Assembly (NCBI GenBank): GCA_034932745.1
Contig: JAYFOJ010000003.1
Span: 1 to 64,000, forward strand
Reading direction: 5' to 3'
Origin: JBAYST01 sp034932745
Lineage (GTDB): Bacteria > Bacillota_I > Bacilli_A > RFN20 > CAG-826
Length of the DNA: 64,000 nucleotides
The position numbers were made by a program, and so were the translations under genes. Below are positions 35,546 to 44,521 of the stretch, one piece after another. The first letter of the stretch is position 1. Every line of letters begins with the position of its first letter. The notes under the pieces were generated by a model. That model searched no databases. It had not been told where the DNA came from and was given only the letters and a program-made list of their open reading frames with translations.

Positions 35546-36658
35546 ATGAAAAATTACGACTTAGACAACTTTGAACCCGCAGCAAAAATCGTCGTCATAG
35601 GCGTCGGTGGTGGCGGAAATAATGCCGTCAACCGAATGATCGATGAAGAAATCGAAAACGTCGAATTTTATGTTGCGAATACCGATAAGCAAACTCTTTC
35701 GACTAGCAAAGCTAGAAACCGTTTAGTTCTCGGCGCTGAGATTACGGGTGGACTAGGAGCAGGCGGAGAACCAGAAATGGGTAAAAAAGCCGCTGAAGCT
35801 AGTGCTGAAGATATCAAAGAAATCGTTAAAGACGCTAACATGGTCTTTATTGCCGCTGGAATGGGTGGAGGTACTGGTACTGGTGCGTCTCCTGTTATTG
35901 CCCGCATTGCAAAAGATGCCGGCGCATTAGTGGTCGCGATTGTGACTAGACCATTTGCCTTTGAAGGTAAGAAGCGTATCGCTCGTTCAGTTGAAGGCTT
36001 GAATAATTTAAAGGCTAACGTCGATGCGATTATCGTCGTTAGTAATGATAAATTACTAATGATGGAAGGTAATAGTCCAATTGGTAATGCCTTTGGTGAA
36101 GGAGATAAAGTATTAGCCCAATCGGTTAAAACCGTCGTCAATTTAATCCTTTTACCAGCGGTTATTAATCTCGACTTTGCCGATGTAAAGAACACCTTGA
36201 AAGATTCTGGAGTGGCCTTAATTGGATTTGGAATGGGCGCAGGTCCAGAAAGAGCTAAAGATGCTGCAAGCAATGCTATTAATTCGCCATTACTTGAAGC
36301 TTCAATTACTGGGGCTAAAAAAGCGATTGTTTCAGTGACTTGTGGTCCACAAGTGTCTCTGTTTGAGACACAAGAGACCGTTAATCGTCTCATCGAGGCT
36401 GCTGGAAACAATATCGATATCAAGTTTGGCATTTCAATTAACGACCAATTAAATGATGAAATACTAGTCAGCGTTATCGCTGCGCAATTCGAGAACGATT
36501 TTGACTTTGCCGCTCCAAACGTCATCGTAAGATCTGATGACCAAAAGGGTGATGAAGATATTATGATTCCTTCGCAAGAGCAACCAAAACCAGTAATAAA
36601 GAACGAAGAACCAGAGATTGATGACAAATCAATTCTTCCAAGTTTCTTAAAAGATTAA
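35546..36658 (+). CDS. ftsZ: Cell division GTPase FtsZ
   Basis: Tubulin homologue that forms the division ring. It is 370 residues, with GVGGGGNNAVNRMI at the N-terminus, the GTP-binding GGGTGTGASPVIA loop, the T7 loop NLDFADVKNTLKDSG that completes hydrolysis, and a conserved C-terminal peptide SILPSFLKD for partner binding. The linker is short (about 35 residues). GAGGAA inside the end of ftsA is its ribosome site. Confidence 0.98.
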   Translation: MKNYDLDNFEPAAKIVVIGVGGGGNNAVNRMIDEEIENVEFYVANTDKQTLSTSKARNRLVLGAEITGGLGAGGEPEMGKKAAEASAEDIKEIVKDANMVFIAAGMGGGTGTGASPVIARIAKDAGALVVAIVTRPFAFEGKKRIARSVEGLNNLKANVDAIIVVSNDKLLMMEGNSPIGNAFGEGDKVLAQSVKTVVNLILLPAVINLDFADVKNTLKDSGVALIGFGMGAGPERAKDAASNAINSPLLEASITGAKKAIVSVTCGPQVSLFETQETVNRLIEAAGNNIDIKFGISINDQLNDEILVSVIAAQFENDFDFAAPNVIVRSDDQKGDEDIMIPSQEQPKPVIKNEEPEIDDKSILPSFLKD

Positions 36659-36660
36659 TG

Positions 36661-36905
36661 TTTACTAAAAACATTGTTTGTGAAATAATTTTTACGAAGA
36701 CAAGCAAGTAGATTAGGCCTAATAGAGAGGTGGGGATGGTGGAAGCCCGCTAGAAACCGATTTATAAGTATCACTTCGTTAACTAAAACTGAACCAGAGT
36801 AAGTTTTACGGAATCCCCGTTATCGGAAACTAGAGGGTCGAGAATATCTCGGAACTAAGGTGGTACCGCGCAATTTAGCGTCCTTAGATGGGACGCTTTT
36901 TATTT
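36661..36905 (+). promoter_or_regulatory. T-box riboswitch leader of ileS, specifier ATC (Ile)
   Basis: T-box AAGGTGGTACCGCG at 36857-36870, and terminator stem AGCGTCC / GGACGCT (36877-36883 with 36891-36897) followed by T residues. Specifier ATC at 36770-36772, again followed by ACTTCG. Stem I carries the usual GAGAGGTGGGGATGGTGG region at about 36724. Confidence 0.94.
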
Positions 36906-36915
36906 TGGAGGGATT

Positions 36916-39648
36916 ATGGAATTAAAAGAAACATTACAAATGCCCAAGACGAACTTTGAAATGCGAGGAAATCTTGCACAAAAAGAACCTTTATTAGTGG
37001 AGAACTGGGCTAACATTGATTTATATAATCAAATGAACCTAAATCGCAAGGATGCGAAAGAATTTATCTTACACGATGGTCCACCTTACGCTAATGGGAA
37101 CATTCACTGCGGACATATGATGAACCGTATCTTAAAAGACTTCATTATTCGTTATAAGAATATGGCGGGTTTTAAGACGCCGTTTATTATGGGTTGGGAT
37201 ACTCATGGTTTACCAATCGAAAACATGGTGACGAAGTCGGGTGTCGACCGTAAGACAACTCCGATCGTTGAATTTAGAAAAAAATGTCATGAATACGCTT
37301 TAAAACAAGTCGAGAATCAAAAAGCCCAAATGTTAAGACTAGGTATTATGAGCGATGTTTCTCATCCATATATGACGCTTCAAAAAGAGTTTGAAGCACG
37401 TCAAATCGAACTCTTTAGCGATATGGCATTAAAGGGTCTAATCTACAAAGGATTAAAACCTGTTTATTGGTCACCTTCAAGCGAATCTGCATTAGCAGAA
37501 GCCGAAATTGAATACGCTGATGTCACCTCTCATTCGATCTATGTTGCTTTTGAAGTAAAAGATGGAAAAGGAATTATTGATCATGATGCTCGCGTTGTTA
37601 TTTGGACGACTACTCCTTGGACATTGCCGGCAAATCTTGCGGTCTCCGCGAATCCTGATTTTACCTATGGTGAATACGAAACAAACAAAGGAAAGCTTTG
37701 CTTCTTAGTGGAGTTTGAAAATCGTTTAGTTAAAGAACTCGAATTAGGGGAAGTAAAACTTCTTAAAACATTTAAGGGTCAAGAAATCGAAGGAGTTGTT
37801 TTAAAGCATCCATTCTACGACCGCGATTCTTTGATGTTGGTCGGAGAACATGTCACTAACGAAACTGGCACCGGCTTTGTTCATACTGCACCTGGTCATG
37901 GTGAAGATGACTTTAAAGTCTGTCAAAAATACGGAATCGAACCATACTGCCCAGTCGATAGTAAGGGAATTATGATGGAAGGAACCGGTGAAGGAATCGA
38001 AGGTTTGTTCTACGAACAGGCTAATGATGCAGTCTTAAAAATCATCGAAGACAATGGTTCTTTACTTAAACATACGACTATCGTTCACTCCTATCCTCAT
38101 GACTGGAGAACAGGTAAACCTTTAATCTTTAGAGCGACCTCTCAATGGTTCTGCTCGATCGATCCAATTAGAGAACAATTATTAAGCGAGATTCACAAAG
38201 TGAATTGGCATCCAACTTGGGGCGAGACTAGAATGATCAACATGATCAAAGATCGCGGTGACTGGTGTATTTCACGTCAACGCGCCTGGGGCGTTCCTTT
38301 ACCAATTATTTATTGTGAAGATGGAACTCCAGTCATGGAAAAAGAAGTCTTTGACCATATCGCAAAGTTATTTAAAGAATTTGGTAGTGATGTCTGGTAT
38401 CAAAAAACAGAAAAAGAATTATTACCGGATGGATATAAGAATATTCATTCTCCACACGATACATTCACTAAAGAAAAAGACATCATGGATGTCTGGTTTG
38501 ATTCTGGATCTAGCTGGTTTAGTGTTTTAGTTAATCGCGGGATGCCTTATCCTGCGGATTTATATTTAGAAGGTAGTGATCAATATCGTGGATGGTTTAA
38601 CTCCTCGTTAATCTTATCCGTTGCGAAAAATGGTATTGCCCCTTATAAGAACATTCTTTCTCATGGTTTTGTTATGGACGATAACTGGGAGAAGATGTCT
38701 AAATCAAAAGGAAACGGAATTGATCCGACTAAGATCGCTAATGTCTATGGCGCGGATATCTTAAGACTTTGGTCTTCGACCATCGACTATCAACAAGATG
38801 TTAGAATCTCTGAGCCAATCATTAAGCAAATCGCTGAAATCTATCGCAAGATTCGTAATACCTTTAAATTCTTACTCGGTAATTTAGATGGTTATAATCC
38901 ACTAAATAAAAATATTAAGTACGAAGCAGTCGATAATTTTATTCTCGCTCGTTTAGAAGAAGTGACCAATAACTCGATCGATGCGATTGAAAAATACGAC
39001 TTTGGAACGATGATGAGTCAGATTGTTACTTTTATGTCGACCGACTTATCTAGTTTCTATCTCGATATTACTAAAGATATTTTGTATTGTAATAAAAAAG
39101 ATGATCCAAGAAGACTAGCAGTACAAAGCGTTTACTACAAAGCGACTGAAACATTAATGAGATTACTTAATCCGATTCTTCCTTTTACAATGGACGAAGT
39201 CAACGCGAATATCGGTGGAGAAAGAAAAGTATCAGCGCAACTATATGACTACCCAACTAGAACAAGCGTCTACGGAAGCGAAACCTTAGAGCAGTATCAA
39301 CTTTTCAATAAACTCCGCAACGACATCCTCAAGGCCCTAGAAGAGGCAAGAAAGACACAAATCATCGGTTCTGCTCAAGAGGCAGAAGTCTATGTCGAAG
39401 TATTAGACGAGAAAATTAAAGCTATCTTTGATAATATGAATAAAGACGAACTCGCACGTTTATTCGTCGTCTCATCGATTCGATTTGTCGAAAGTCTAAA
39501 AGACGCTGAGAAACTAGAAGTAAGCAAAGTTCGAGTTATTCATCATCGCGGTGTGAAATGTGACCGTTGCTGGAACTATTCAGATGATGTGAAGAATATC
39601 GAAGGAAGCAATCTCTGTCCGAGATGCCGAAAGGTTTTAGGTAAATAA
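36916..39648 (+). CDS. ileS: Isoleucyl-tRNA synthetase
   Basis: Class I synthetase, 910 residues, bacterial type. HIGH-type motif PPYANGNIHCGHMMNR (about residue 55-70), the CP1 editing domain with WTTTPWTLPANLA, KMSKS motif WEKMSKSKGN (about 595), and a C-terminal zinc finger CDRCWNYS...CPRC. TTGGAGGGA precedes the ATG. It is followed within one base by lspA, so the two are co-transcribed. Confidence 0.98.
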   Translation: MELKETLQMPKTNFEMRGNLAQKEPLLVENWANIDLYNQMNLNRKDAKEFILHDGPPYANGNIHCGHMMNRILKDFIIRYKNMAGFKTPFIMGWDTHGLPIENMVTKSGVDRKTTPIVEFRKKCHEYALKQVENQKAQMLRLGIMSDVSHPYMTLQKEFEARQIELFSDMALKGLIYKGLKPVYWSPSSESALAEAEIEYADVTSHSIYVAFEVKDGKGIIDHDARVVIWTTTPWTLPANLAVSANPDFTYGEYETNKGKLCFLVEFENRLVKELELGEVKLLKTFKGQEIEGVVLKHPFYDRDSLMLVGEHVTNETGTGFVHTAPGHGEDDFKVCQKYGIEPYCPVDSKGIMMEGTGEGIEGLFYEQANDAVLKIIEDNGSLLKHTTIVHSYPHDWRTGKPLIFRATSQWFCSIDPIREQLLSEIHKVNWHPTWGETRMINMIKDRGDWCISRQRAWGVPLPIIYCEDGTPVMEKEVFDHIAKLFKEFGSDVWYQKTEKELLPDGYKNIHSPHDTFTKEKDIMDVWFDSGSSWFSVLVNRGMPYPADLYLEGSDQYRGWFNSSLILSVAKNGIAPYKNILSHGFVMDDNWEKMSKSKGNGIDPTKIANVYGADILRLWSSTIDYQQDVRISEPIIKQIAEIYRKIRNTFKFLLGNLDGYNPLNKNIKYEAVDNFILARLEEVTNNSIDAIEKYDFGTMMSQIVTFMSTDLSSFYLDITKDILYCNKKDDPRRLAVQSVYYKATETLMRLLNPILPFTMDEVNANIGGERKVSAQLYDYPTRTSVYGSETLEQYQLFNKLRNDILKALEEARKTQIIGSAQEAEVYVEVLDEKIKAIFDNMNKDELARLFVVSSIRFVESLKDAEKLEVSKVRVIHHRGVKCDRCWNYSDDVKNIEGSNLCPRCRKVLGK

Positions 39649-39649
39649 T

Positions 39650-40312
39650 ATGAGCAAAAAAGTAAACTGTCCGTTTAACAAGTTCACAAGCGCAATGGGA
39701 AAATTCTTTCATAAGATGGTACCAGGACTTAAATGGTTCTTCTTCTCTTTCATTTGGCTTGGCGTTCTTTTATTTGTTTTAGATATCGTCACTAAGACGA
39801 TTGTTAAAAACAATATGACAGTCTCGCAAGAGATTGTCTTAATTCCAAATTTCTTATCGATTCATTACGTTCAAAACTCTGGGATGGCCTTTGGCATGGA
39901 TTTAGCCGATGATACTGCGAATACAATATTCTGGATCGTCGTTAGTATTATTGGTGCCTTAGTGCTTATCGGCATTACGATTTATGCATGGAAGAAACTT
40001 AAAGGAGTATCAAAAGCAGCTTTAATGATTATGATCGCCGGAACATTAGGTAATCTAATCGACCGTGCTTTTTATACAAATGGAACCCGTCACTTCGTCG
40101 TCGACTGGATTGGTTTCTTTGGTCCGAATGGTTTCCCAAGATTCAATATCGCTGACGCTTCTTTAACGGTTGGAACGGTGATGTTAGTAGTCTATTTAAT
40201 CGTCATCGAATTCATCGAAGACAACAAAAAGAAAAAAGGACTACAAACTCCTTCTAATTCAGGAGAAATCGAAGTGAGCAAAAAAGAAGATGGAAAAAAA
40301 GATAATGAATAA
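39650..40312 (+). CDS. lspA: Lipoprotein signal peptidase II
   Basis: Membrane aspartyl protease that cleaves prolipoproteins such as the one at the left edge of this window. It is 220 residues with four membrane helices and an unusually long basic N-terminal extension (about 28 residues) and C-terminal tail. The catalytic aspartates are in GTLGNLIDRAF and FNIADASLTVG; the YVQNSGMAFG motif is present. It overlaps the start of rluD. Confidence 0.95.
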   Translation: MSKKVNCPFNKFTSAMGKFFHKMVPGLKWFFFSFIWLGVLLFVLDIVTKTIVKNNMTVSQEIVLIPNFLSIHYVQNSGMAFGMDLADDTANTIFWIVVSIIGALVLIGITIYAWKKLKGVSKAALMIMIAGTLGNLIDRAFYTNGTRHFVVDWIGFFGPNGFPRFNIADASLTVGTVMLVVYLIVIEFIEDNKKKKGLQTPSNSGEIEVSKKEDGKKDNE

Positions 40313-41207
40313 ATTCATTATTGATAATAGCAATAGTGGAGAGAGAATCGATAAAGCCCTTTCTACTTTATTAAAAGATTTTTCTCGTTCGAGAATTAAT
40401 AAGATGATCGATGATGGTTATGTTTTTGTTAACGACAAAATAGCTAAACCATCATTAAAATTAAAGGTTAATGACGTTATTACTTACGAGATTCCTAAAC
40501 TCGAAGAGCTCGATGTAAAAAAAGAAGATATTCCTCTTGATGTAATTTATGAAGATAGCGATATCATCGTTATTAATAAACCACAAGGAATGGTCGTTCA
40601 TCCCGCAGTAGGACATTATTCCGGAACAGTAGTCAACGCTTTATTAAATGCTTGCAATGATTTAAGTGGGATTAATGGTGTTGCTCGTCCAGGTATCGTT
40701 CACCGTATCGATAAAGACACCTCTGGTTTATTAGTTGCCTGTAAGAACGATAAAGCTCACCTTGCTCTAGCGGAGCAACTTAAAGACCATACAATGAACC
40801 GCGAATACTTCGCTCTTACCAAAGGTATCATCCAAGAAAACGATGGCAAAATTGATCTCCCAATCGGTAGAAGTAGACAAAACCGTCAGAAGATGGAAAT
40901 CGACACAGTAAATGGCAAAAAGGCTGTGACTTATTTCCATGTCGAGAAGCGGTTCTGTGAATATACGCTAGTAAGTTGTAAACTAGAAACTGGTCGAACC
41001 CACCAAATAAGAGTTCACCTCGCCCATATCGGTCATCCAATTGAAGGTGACTCAATTTACGGTAGTAAAAAATCTCGTTTATATAATGAAGGACAATTGC
41101 TTCACGCTTATCGTCTAACTCTTATTCATCCGACAACAAAAAAGAAGATGACTTTTGAATGTCCTCTCCCAAAATACTTCAAAGATATTATCGATAATCT
41201 AAACTAG
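40305..41207 (+). CDS. rluD: 23S rRNA pseudouridine synthase, RluD family
   Basis: Converts uridines of 23S rRNA to pseudouridine. The start MNKFIIDNSNSG fits the family N-terminus; a second in-frame ATG at 40290 would add five residues. The S4 RNA-binding domain (about 10-70: ERIDKALSTLL) is followed by the catalytic domain with GIVHRIDKDTSGLLVAC (catalytic Asp) and LETGRTHQIRVHLAHIGHPI. It overlaps lspA by 8 bases and converges with rnhC, where the two stop codons overlap. Confidence 0.94.
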   Translation: MNKFIIDNSNSGERIDKALSTLLKDFSRSRINKMIDDGYVFVNDKIAKPSLKLKVNDVITYEIPKLEELDVKKEDIPLDVIYEDSDIIVINKPQGMVVHPAVGHYSGTVVNALLNACNDLSGINGVARPGIVHRIDKDTSGLLVACKNDKAHLALAEQLKDHTMNREYFALTKGIIQENDGKIDLPIGRSRQNRQKMEIDTVNGKKAVTYFHVEKRFCEYTLVSCKLETGRTHQIRVHLAHIGHPIEGDSIYGSKKSRLYNEGQLLHAYRLTLIHPTTKKKMTFECPLPKYFKDIIDNLN

Positions 41208-42127
41208 ATAAGTTTATTGCTATCTAATGCTTGGTAATTCTTAAAATTAGTCTTCGCTAATTTATCTAATTCGGCTTTGCCGAATTTTTTTATAAACCTT
41301 AAAGCAAAATCATCAGCCTTTTTACCAGCGCCAAACGGGAATACGACTTTATACTTCTTTTCGAGTTGGTCTTTCTCTTTTAAGAAGGCATATCGAGCGA
41401 TGACACTTGCTAAAGCTACAGACGGAAAAAATGATTCACCTTTAGTTTTGAAGATGATTCGATCGACGACTACCTTTTCATCTTTCAAGTAGCGGTAGTA
41501 AATTCCTTTATCGACGAATTGATCGATATAGACTTTCTTTGCCTCTGGATACTTTTTTAGCATATTATCTAATGCTTTATTGTGCATCTTTGCCTTTAAA
41601 GTATTAAGGTTTTCGCCTTTAAGAATCATTTCGTTATATTTCTCGTTAGATAAAGTTAGTTTTGAAAACTGAAATCTTTTAATTAAGTAAGGACCGATTT
41701 TTCTTATCGAAGAATCCGTTAATTTTTTTGAGTCGTGGATACCGAGTTTAATTAACTCTTGGACATCATTGTTATTAACGTAACTCGCTACGACGATCAT
41801 CGGAAGAAATAAGTCTCCGACACCGACTTCATCTGAGCCGATTTGATCATTTAAGTCGAGCCAATTTTCTTTGACTTGTTCTTTCTTTTTGTTATAGGTA
41901 GCATCTTTATCCCATTTACGTGCCTCAAGTAAAGCATCACTACCGATAAAGACAACCTTAAAGACATTTGGTTTATTGCTCGAATAAGCAGTGATTAGTG
42001 TTCCTAAGTATTGCGCTTTAAAAACAACATAATCACCAGAAGCAACAACGCTATACTTTTGATAAGTTTTGGTTATCTTACCTAAGAGGTCATTATCGAC
42101 CTTAATCGTCACCGAATATTCATTCAT
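41204..42127 (-). CDS. rnhC: Ribonuclease HIII
   Basis: Removes RNA from RNA-DNA hybrids. It has an N-terminal TBP-like domain (about 1-85) typical of HIII, then the RNase H core with IGSDEVGVGDLF (first Asp and Glu), LGIHDSKKLTD, and VYIDQFVDK. The start at 42127 (MNEYSVTI) is chosen over the ATG at 42136, since the likely -10 (TGG-TATATT) ends immediately before the latter. The mRNA would have a leader of only a few bases. Confidence 0.93.
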   Translation of the reverse strand: MNEYSVTIKVDNDLLGKITKTYQKYSVVASGDYVVFKAQYLGTLITAYSSNKPNVFKVVFIGSDALLEARKWDKDATYNKKKEQVKENWLDLNDQIGSDEVGVGDLFLPMIVVASYVNNNDVQELIKLGIHDSKKLTDSSIRKIGPYLIKRFQFSKLTLSNEKYNEMILKGENLNTLKAKMHNKALDNMLKKYPEAKKVYIDQFVDKGIYYRYLKDEKVVVDRIIFKTKGESFFPSVALASVIARYAFLKEKDQLEKKYKVVFPFGAGKKADDFALRFIKKFGKAELDKLAKTNFKNYQALDSNKLI

Positions 42128-42136
42128 GTTATACAT

Positions 42137-42145
42137 AATATACCA
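42137..42145 (-). promoter_or_regulatory. Extended -10 promoter of rnhC
   Basis: Minus-strand TGG-TATATT. It ends nine bases before the ATG at 42127, implying a leader of about three bases. Confidence 0.5.
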
Positions 42146-42208
42146 TACTCAATTCTTCTTCTTTAATAAAAAATCGTGGTTTATCGCTCTTAATTTCTTG
42201 TGCATGCG

Positions 42209-42217
42209 TGTTATTAT
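42209..42217 (+). promoter_or_regulatory. Extended -10 promoter of a leaderless mutS2 mRNA
   Basis: TGT-TATTAT with TATTAT at 42212-42217. The expected start is at 42224, the A of the mutS2 ATG. Confidence 0.6.
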
Positions 42218-42223
42218 ATACAC

Positions 42224-44521
42224 ATGCAAAACATTATTGAGACCTTTGAATTTAAAAAAATAGAAGAATCTATCGCCTCATTTAGTAAGACAGAAAGAGG
42301 CAAATCATTTGCCTTAAATATCGAACCATACGATAAAAAGCGCTTACCTTATGAACTAGAGTCGATTAAGGAAATGATTCTTATCATTAACCGTTATGGT
42401 CTTTTACCAATTGAGTTTAGCGAAAACGCTTTACCATTAATCGAACACGCTAAGAAGGGTGGAATCCTATCGATTAAAGATTTAGATATGATTGGAGAAG
42501 ATGTTCTTACTTCTTTCGCGGTTTTAAAATACATCAAAAAAGTTGATGAGAGCTATAAGAACATCCATCAAGAAACCTCTGGGTTTAAAGATTTGACATC
42601 TTTAGAAAAAGAGATTCACCGCGTGATTACTAAATCGCAGACAATCGATGATCGGGCTACTCCTGAGCTTTTGGCGATTAGAAAGAAAATTCAGAAAGTC
42701 GAAAAGGAACTTCAAAGCGAGATTATGTCCTTAGCCATTAAATACAAGGACTATTTAAATGAAGAAACAGTGACGATTAGAAATGGTCACTTCGTCATCC
42801 CCGTTAAGACTGTATATAAGAACCGTGTCCACGGTATTATTCACGACATTTCTGATACGGGAAATACGACTTTTATTGAGCCATCCAATCTCGTCGAATT
42901 AAATAACGACCTAGTGTCTTTAAAATCGGAAGAATTAGATGAAATAAGAAAGATCTTAAAAGCCTTAACTAACCTTGTTCTTCTTCAAGAAGAAGAGATT
43001 ATCAATAACAATAAGATAATCGCCTACTTAGACTTCTTAAGCGCTAAAGCGTTATACGCAAATGAAACTAACTCCATTGTCGGTGACTTGAGTCCTAAAC
43101 AAGAGATCTATTTAAAAGATGCTCGACATCCTCTTATCGATAAGAGATTTGTCATCGCTAATTCTTTTGAATTAAACGAAGAAAAAAGAATCATTATTAT
43201 CTCAGGGCCAAACGCTGGAGGTAAGACTGTTGCCTTAAAGACTGTCGGTCTATTAATCTACATGAATCAATGTGCCTTAGCCTTACCGGTTATCGACGCT
43301 AAACTTGGTTACTTCGATCATATCTATATCGATATCGGTGATTCACAATCACTAAGCGACAATCTTTCGACTTTCTCCGCACACATTTCTCATATCGCCG
43401 AGATTACTAATCGAGTTACTAAGAACGATTTAGTTTTAATCGATGAATTAGGAACTGGTACCGATCCTCAAGAAGGAGAAGCAATCGCTTTAGCGGTCGT
43501 TAATAAATTAGAAAAAGTTAGATGCATCGCTTTAATCTCATCGCACTTTGGTACGCTTAAAGAATATGCGTTTACTTCTTCGTGCATTAGCAATGCTTCA
43601 ATGCTATTTGATGAGCATCATCTTCGCCCAACCTATATCTTTAAACAAGGAGTACCCGGTAAGAGTTATGCCCTTAATGTGGCTTCTCGTTTTGGACTAG
43701 ATGAAAGCATCATCGTTAATGCTCAAGAGCATTTAACTAAATCGCAAAGTACAGATATCAATCTTCTAATGGAAAAGATTCATGAGACAGCATTAGATAA
43801 TGAAAATACAAAAAAAGAATTAGCCCTTGAAAAAGAGAAACTCCTCAAGGAAAGAAAGATGTTTGAAAACGATGTCAATCTTTTAAAAGAGAAGAGAGAG
43901 AAACTACTTCAAAGCGTTGAAAACGAGAAACAAGCAATCATCGATAACACTAAAGAAAGCATCGATGAAGTTTTAAAGGCTCTTAATAATCCAAACATTA
44001 AAGTTCATGAAGTAATCGAACTTAAAAAGAAAATCGAAGACTTAGAACGTCATCCAGAAGTAGTAGATTATAACGAAACGATTAGCGAAGGTTCATATGT
44101 GAGCGTTCCATCTTTAAACATCGTCGGAAGAGTAAAAAGAATTAACGGGAAGTTCGCTAACATTAATAGTGATTCTGGAATGTCGTTTAAGATTGAAATT
44201 AGTAAACTTCATCTTATAGATGAGCCAGTAAGAAAGAAAGTCGCTAAGACTAATGTCGATTCATCGATTAGTAATGGTTTAGGACTTGAAGTTAACGTCA
44301 TCGGTTATCACGTCGAAGAAGCGCTTGATGAAGTTAGTAAGTATCTCGACGCTTGCCAACTAAAGAACTTTAAACAAGTGAGAATTATTCATGGTTTAGG
44401 TAGTGGTGCTTTAAGAAAGGCAATCCACGAGTATTTAAAGAAATGCCGTTTTGTCGAATCCTATCGTCTTGGTAATGAGTATGAAGGTGGTGGCGGGGCT
44501 ACAGTCGTAGTCTTTAAATGA
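42224..44521 (+). CDS. mutS2: MutS2 ATPase/Smr endonuclease
   Basis: Acts in recombination control and, in Bacillus, in ribosome rescue (collision splitting). It is 765 residues from MQNIIETFEF. The ATPase core has Walker A SGPNAGGKT (about residue 335) and Walker B DLVLIDELGTGTDP, a long coiled coil (about 510-615), a KOW-like segment and a C-terminal Smr domain (about 685-765) with VIGYHVEEAL and HGLGSGALR. No mismatch-recognition domain is present, as expected. The start is set by the leaderless promoter. It overlaps uvrC (ATGA). Confidence 0.95.
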   Translation: MQNIIETFEFKKIEESIASFSKTERGKSFALNIEPYDKKRLPYELESIKEMILIINRYGLLPIEFSENALPLIEHAKKGGILSIKDLDMIGEDVLTSFAVLKYIKKVDESYKNIHQETSGFKDLTSLEKEIHRVITKSQTIDDRATPELLAIRKKIQKVEKELQSEIMSLAIKYKDYLNEETVTIRNGHFVIPVKTVYKNRVHGIIHDISDTGNTTFIEPSNLVELNNDLVSLKSEELDEIRKILKALTNLVLLQEEEIINNNKIIAYLDFLSAKALYANETNSIVGDLSPKQEIYLKDARHPLIDKRFVIANSFELNEEKRIIIISGPNAGGKTVALKTVGLLIYMNQCALALPVIDAKLGYFDHIYIDIGDSQSLSDNLSTFSAHISHIAEITNRVTKNDLVLIDELGTGTDPQEGEAIALAVVNKLEKVRCIALISSHFGTLKEYAFTSSCISNASMLFDEHHLRPTYIFKQGVPGKSYALNVASRFGLDESIIVNAQEHLTKSQSTDINLLMEKIHETALDNENTKKELALEKEKLLKERKMFENDVNLLKEKREKLLQSVENEKQAIIDNTKESIDEVLKALNNPNIKVHEVIELKKKIEDLERHPEVVDYNETISEGSYVSVPSLNIVGRVKRINGKFANINSDSGMSFKIEISKLHLIDEPVRKKVAKTNVDSSISNGLGLEVNVIGYHVEEALDEVSKYLDACQLKNFKQVRIIHGLGSGALRKAIHEYLKKCRFVESYRLGNEYEGGGGATVVVFK

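Noticed and set aside
35668..36627. A 319-codon open frame antisense to ftsZ
   Set aside because: It lies wholly inside a certain gene, is Ser/Ala/Ile-rich as expected for the complement of FtsZ codons, and has no ribosome site or family motif.
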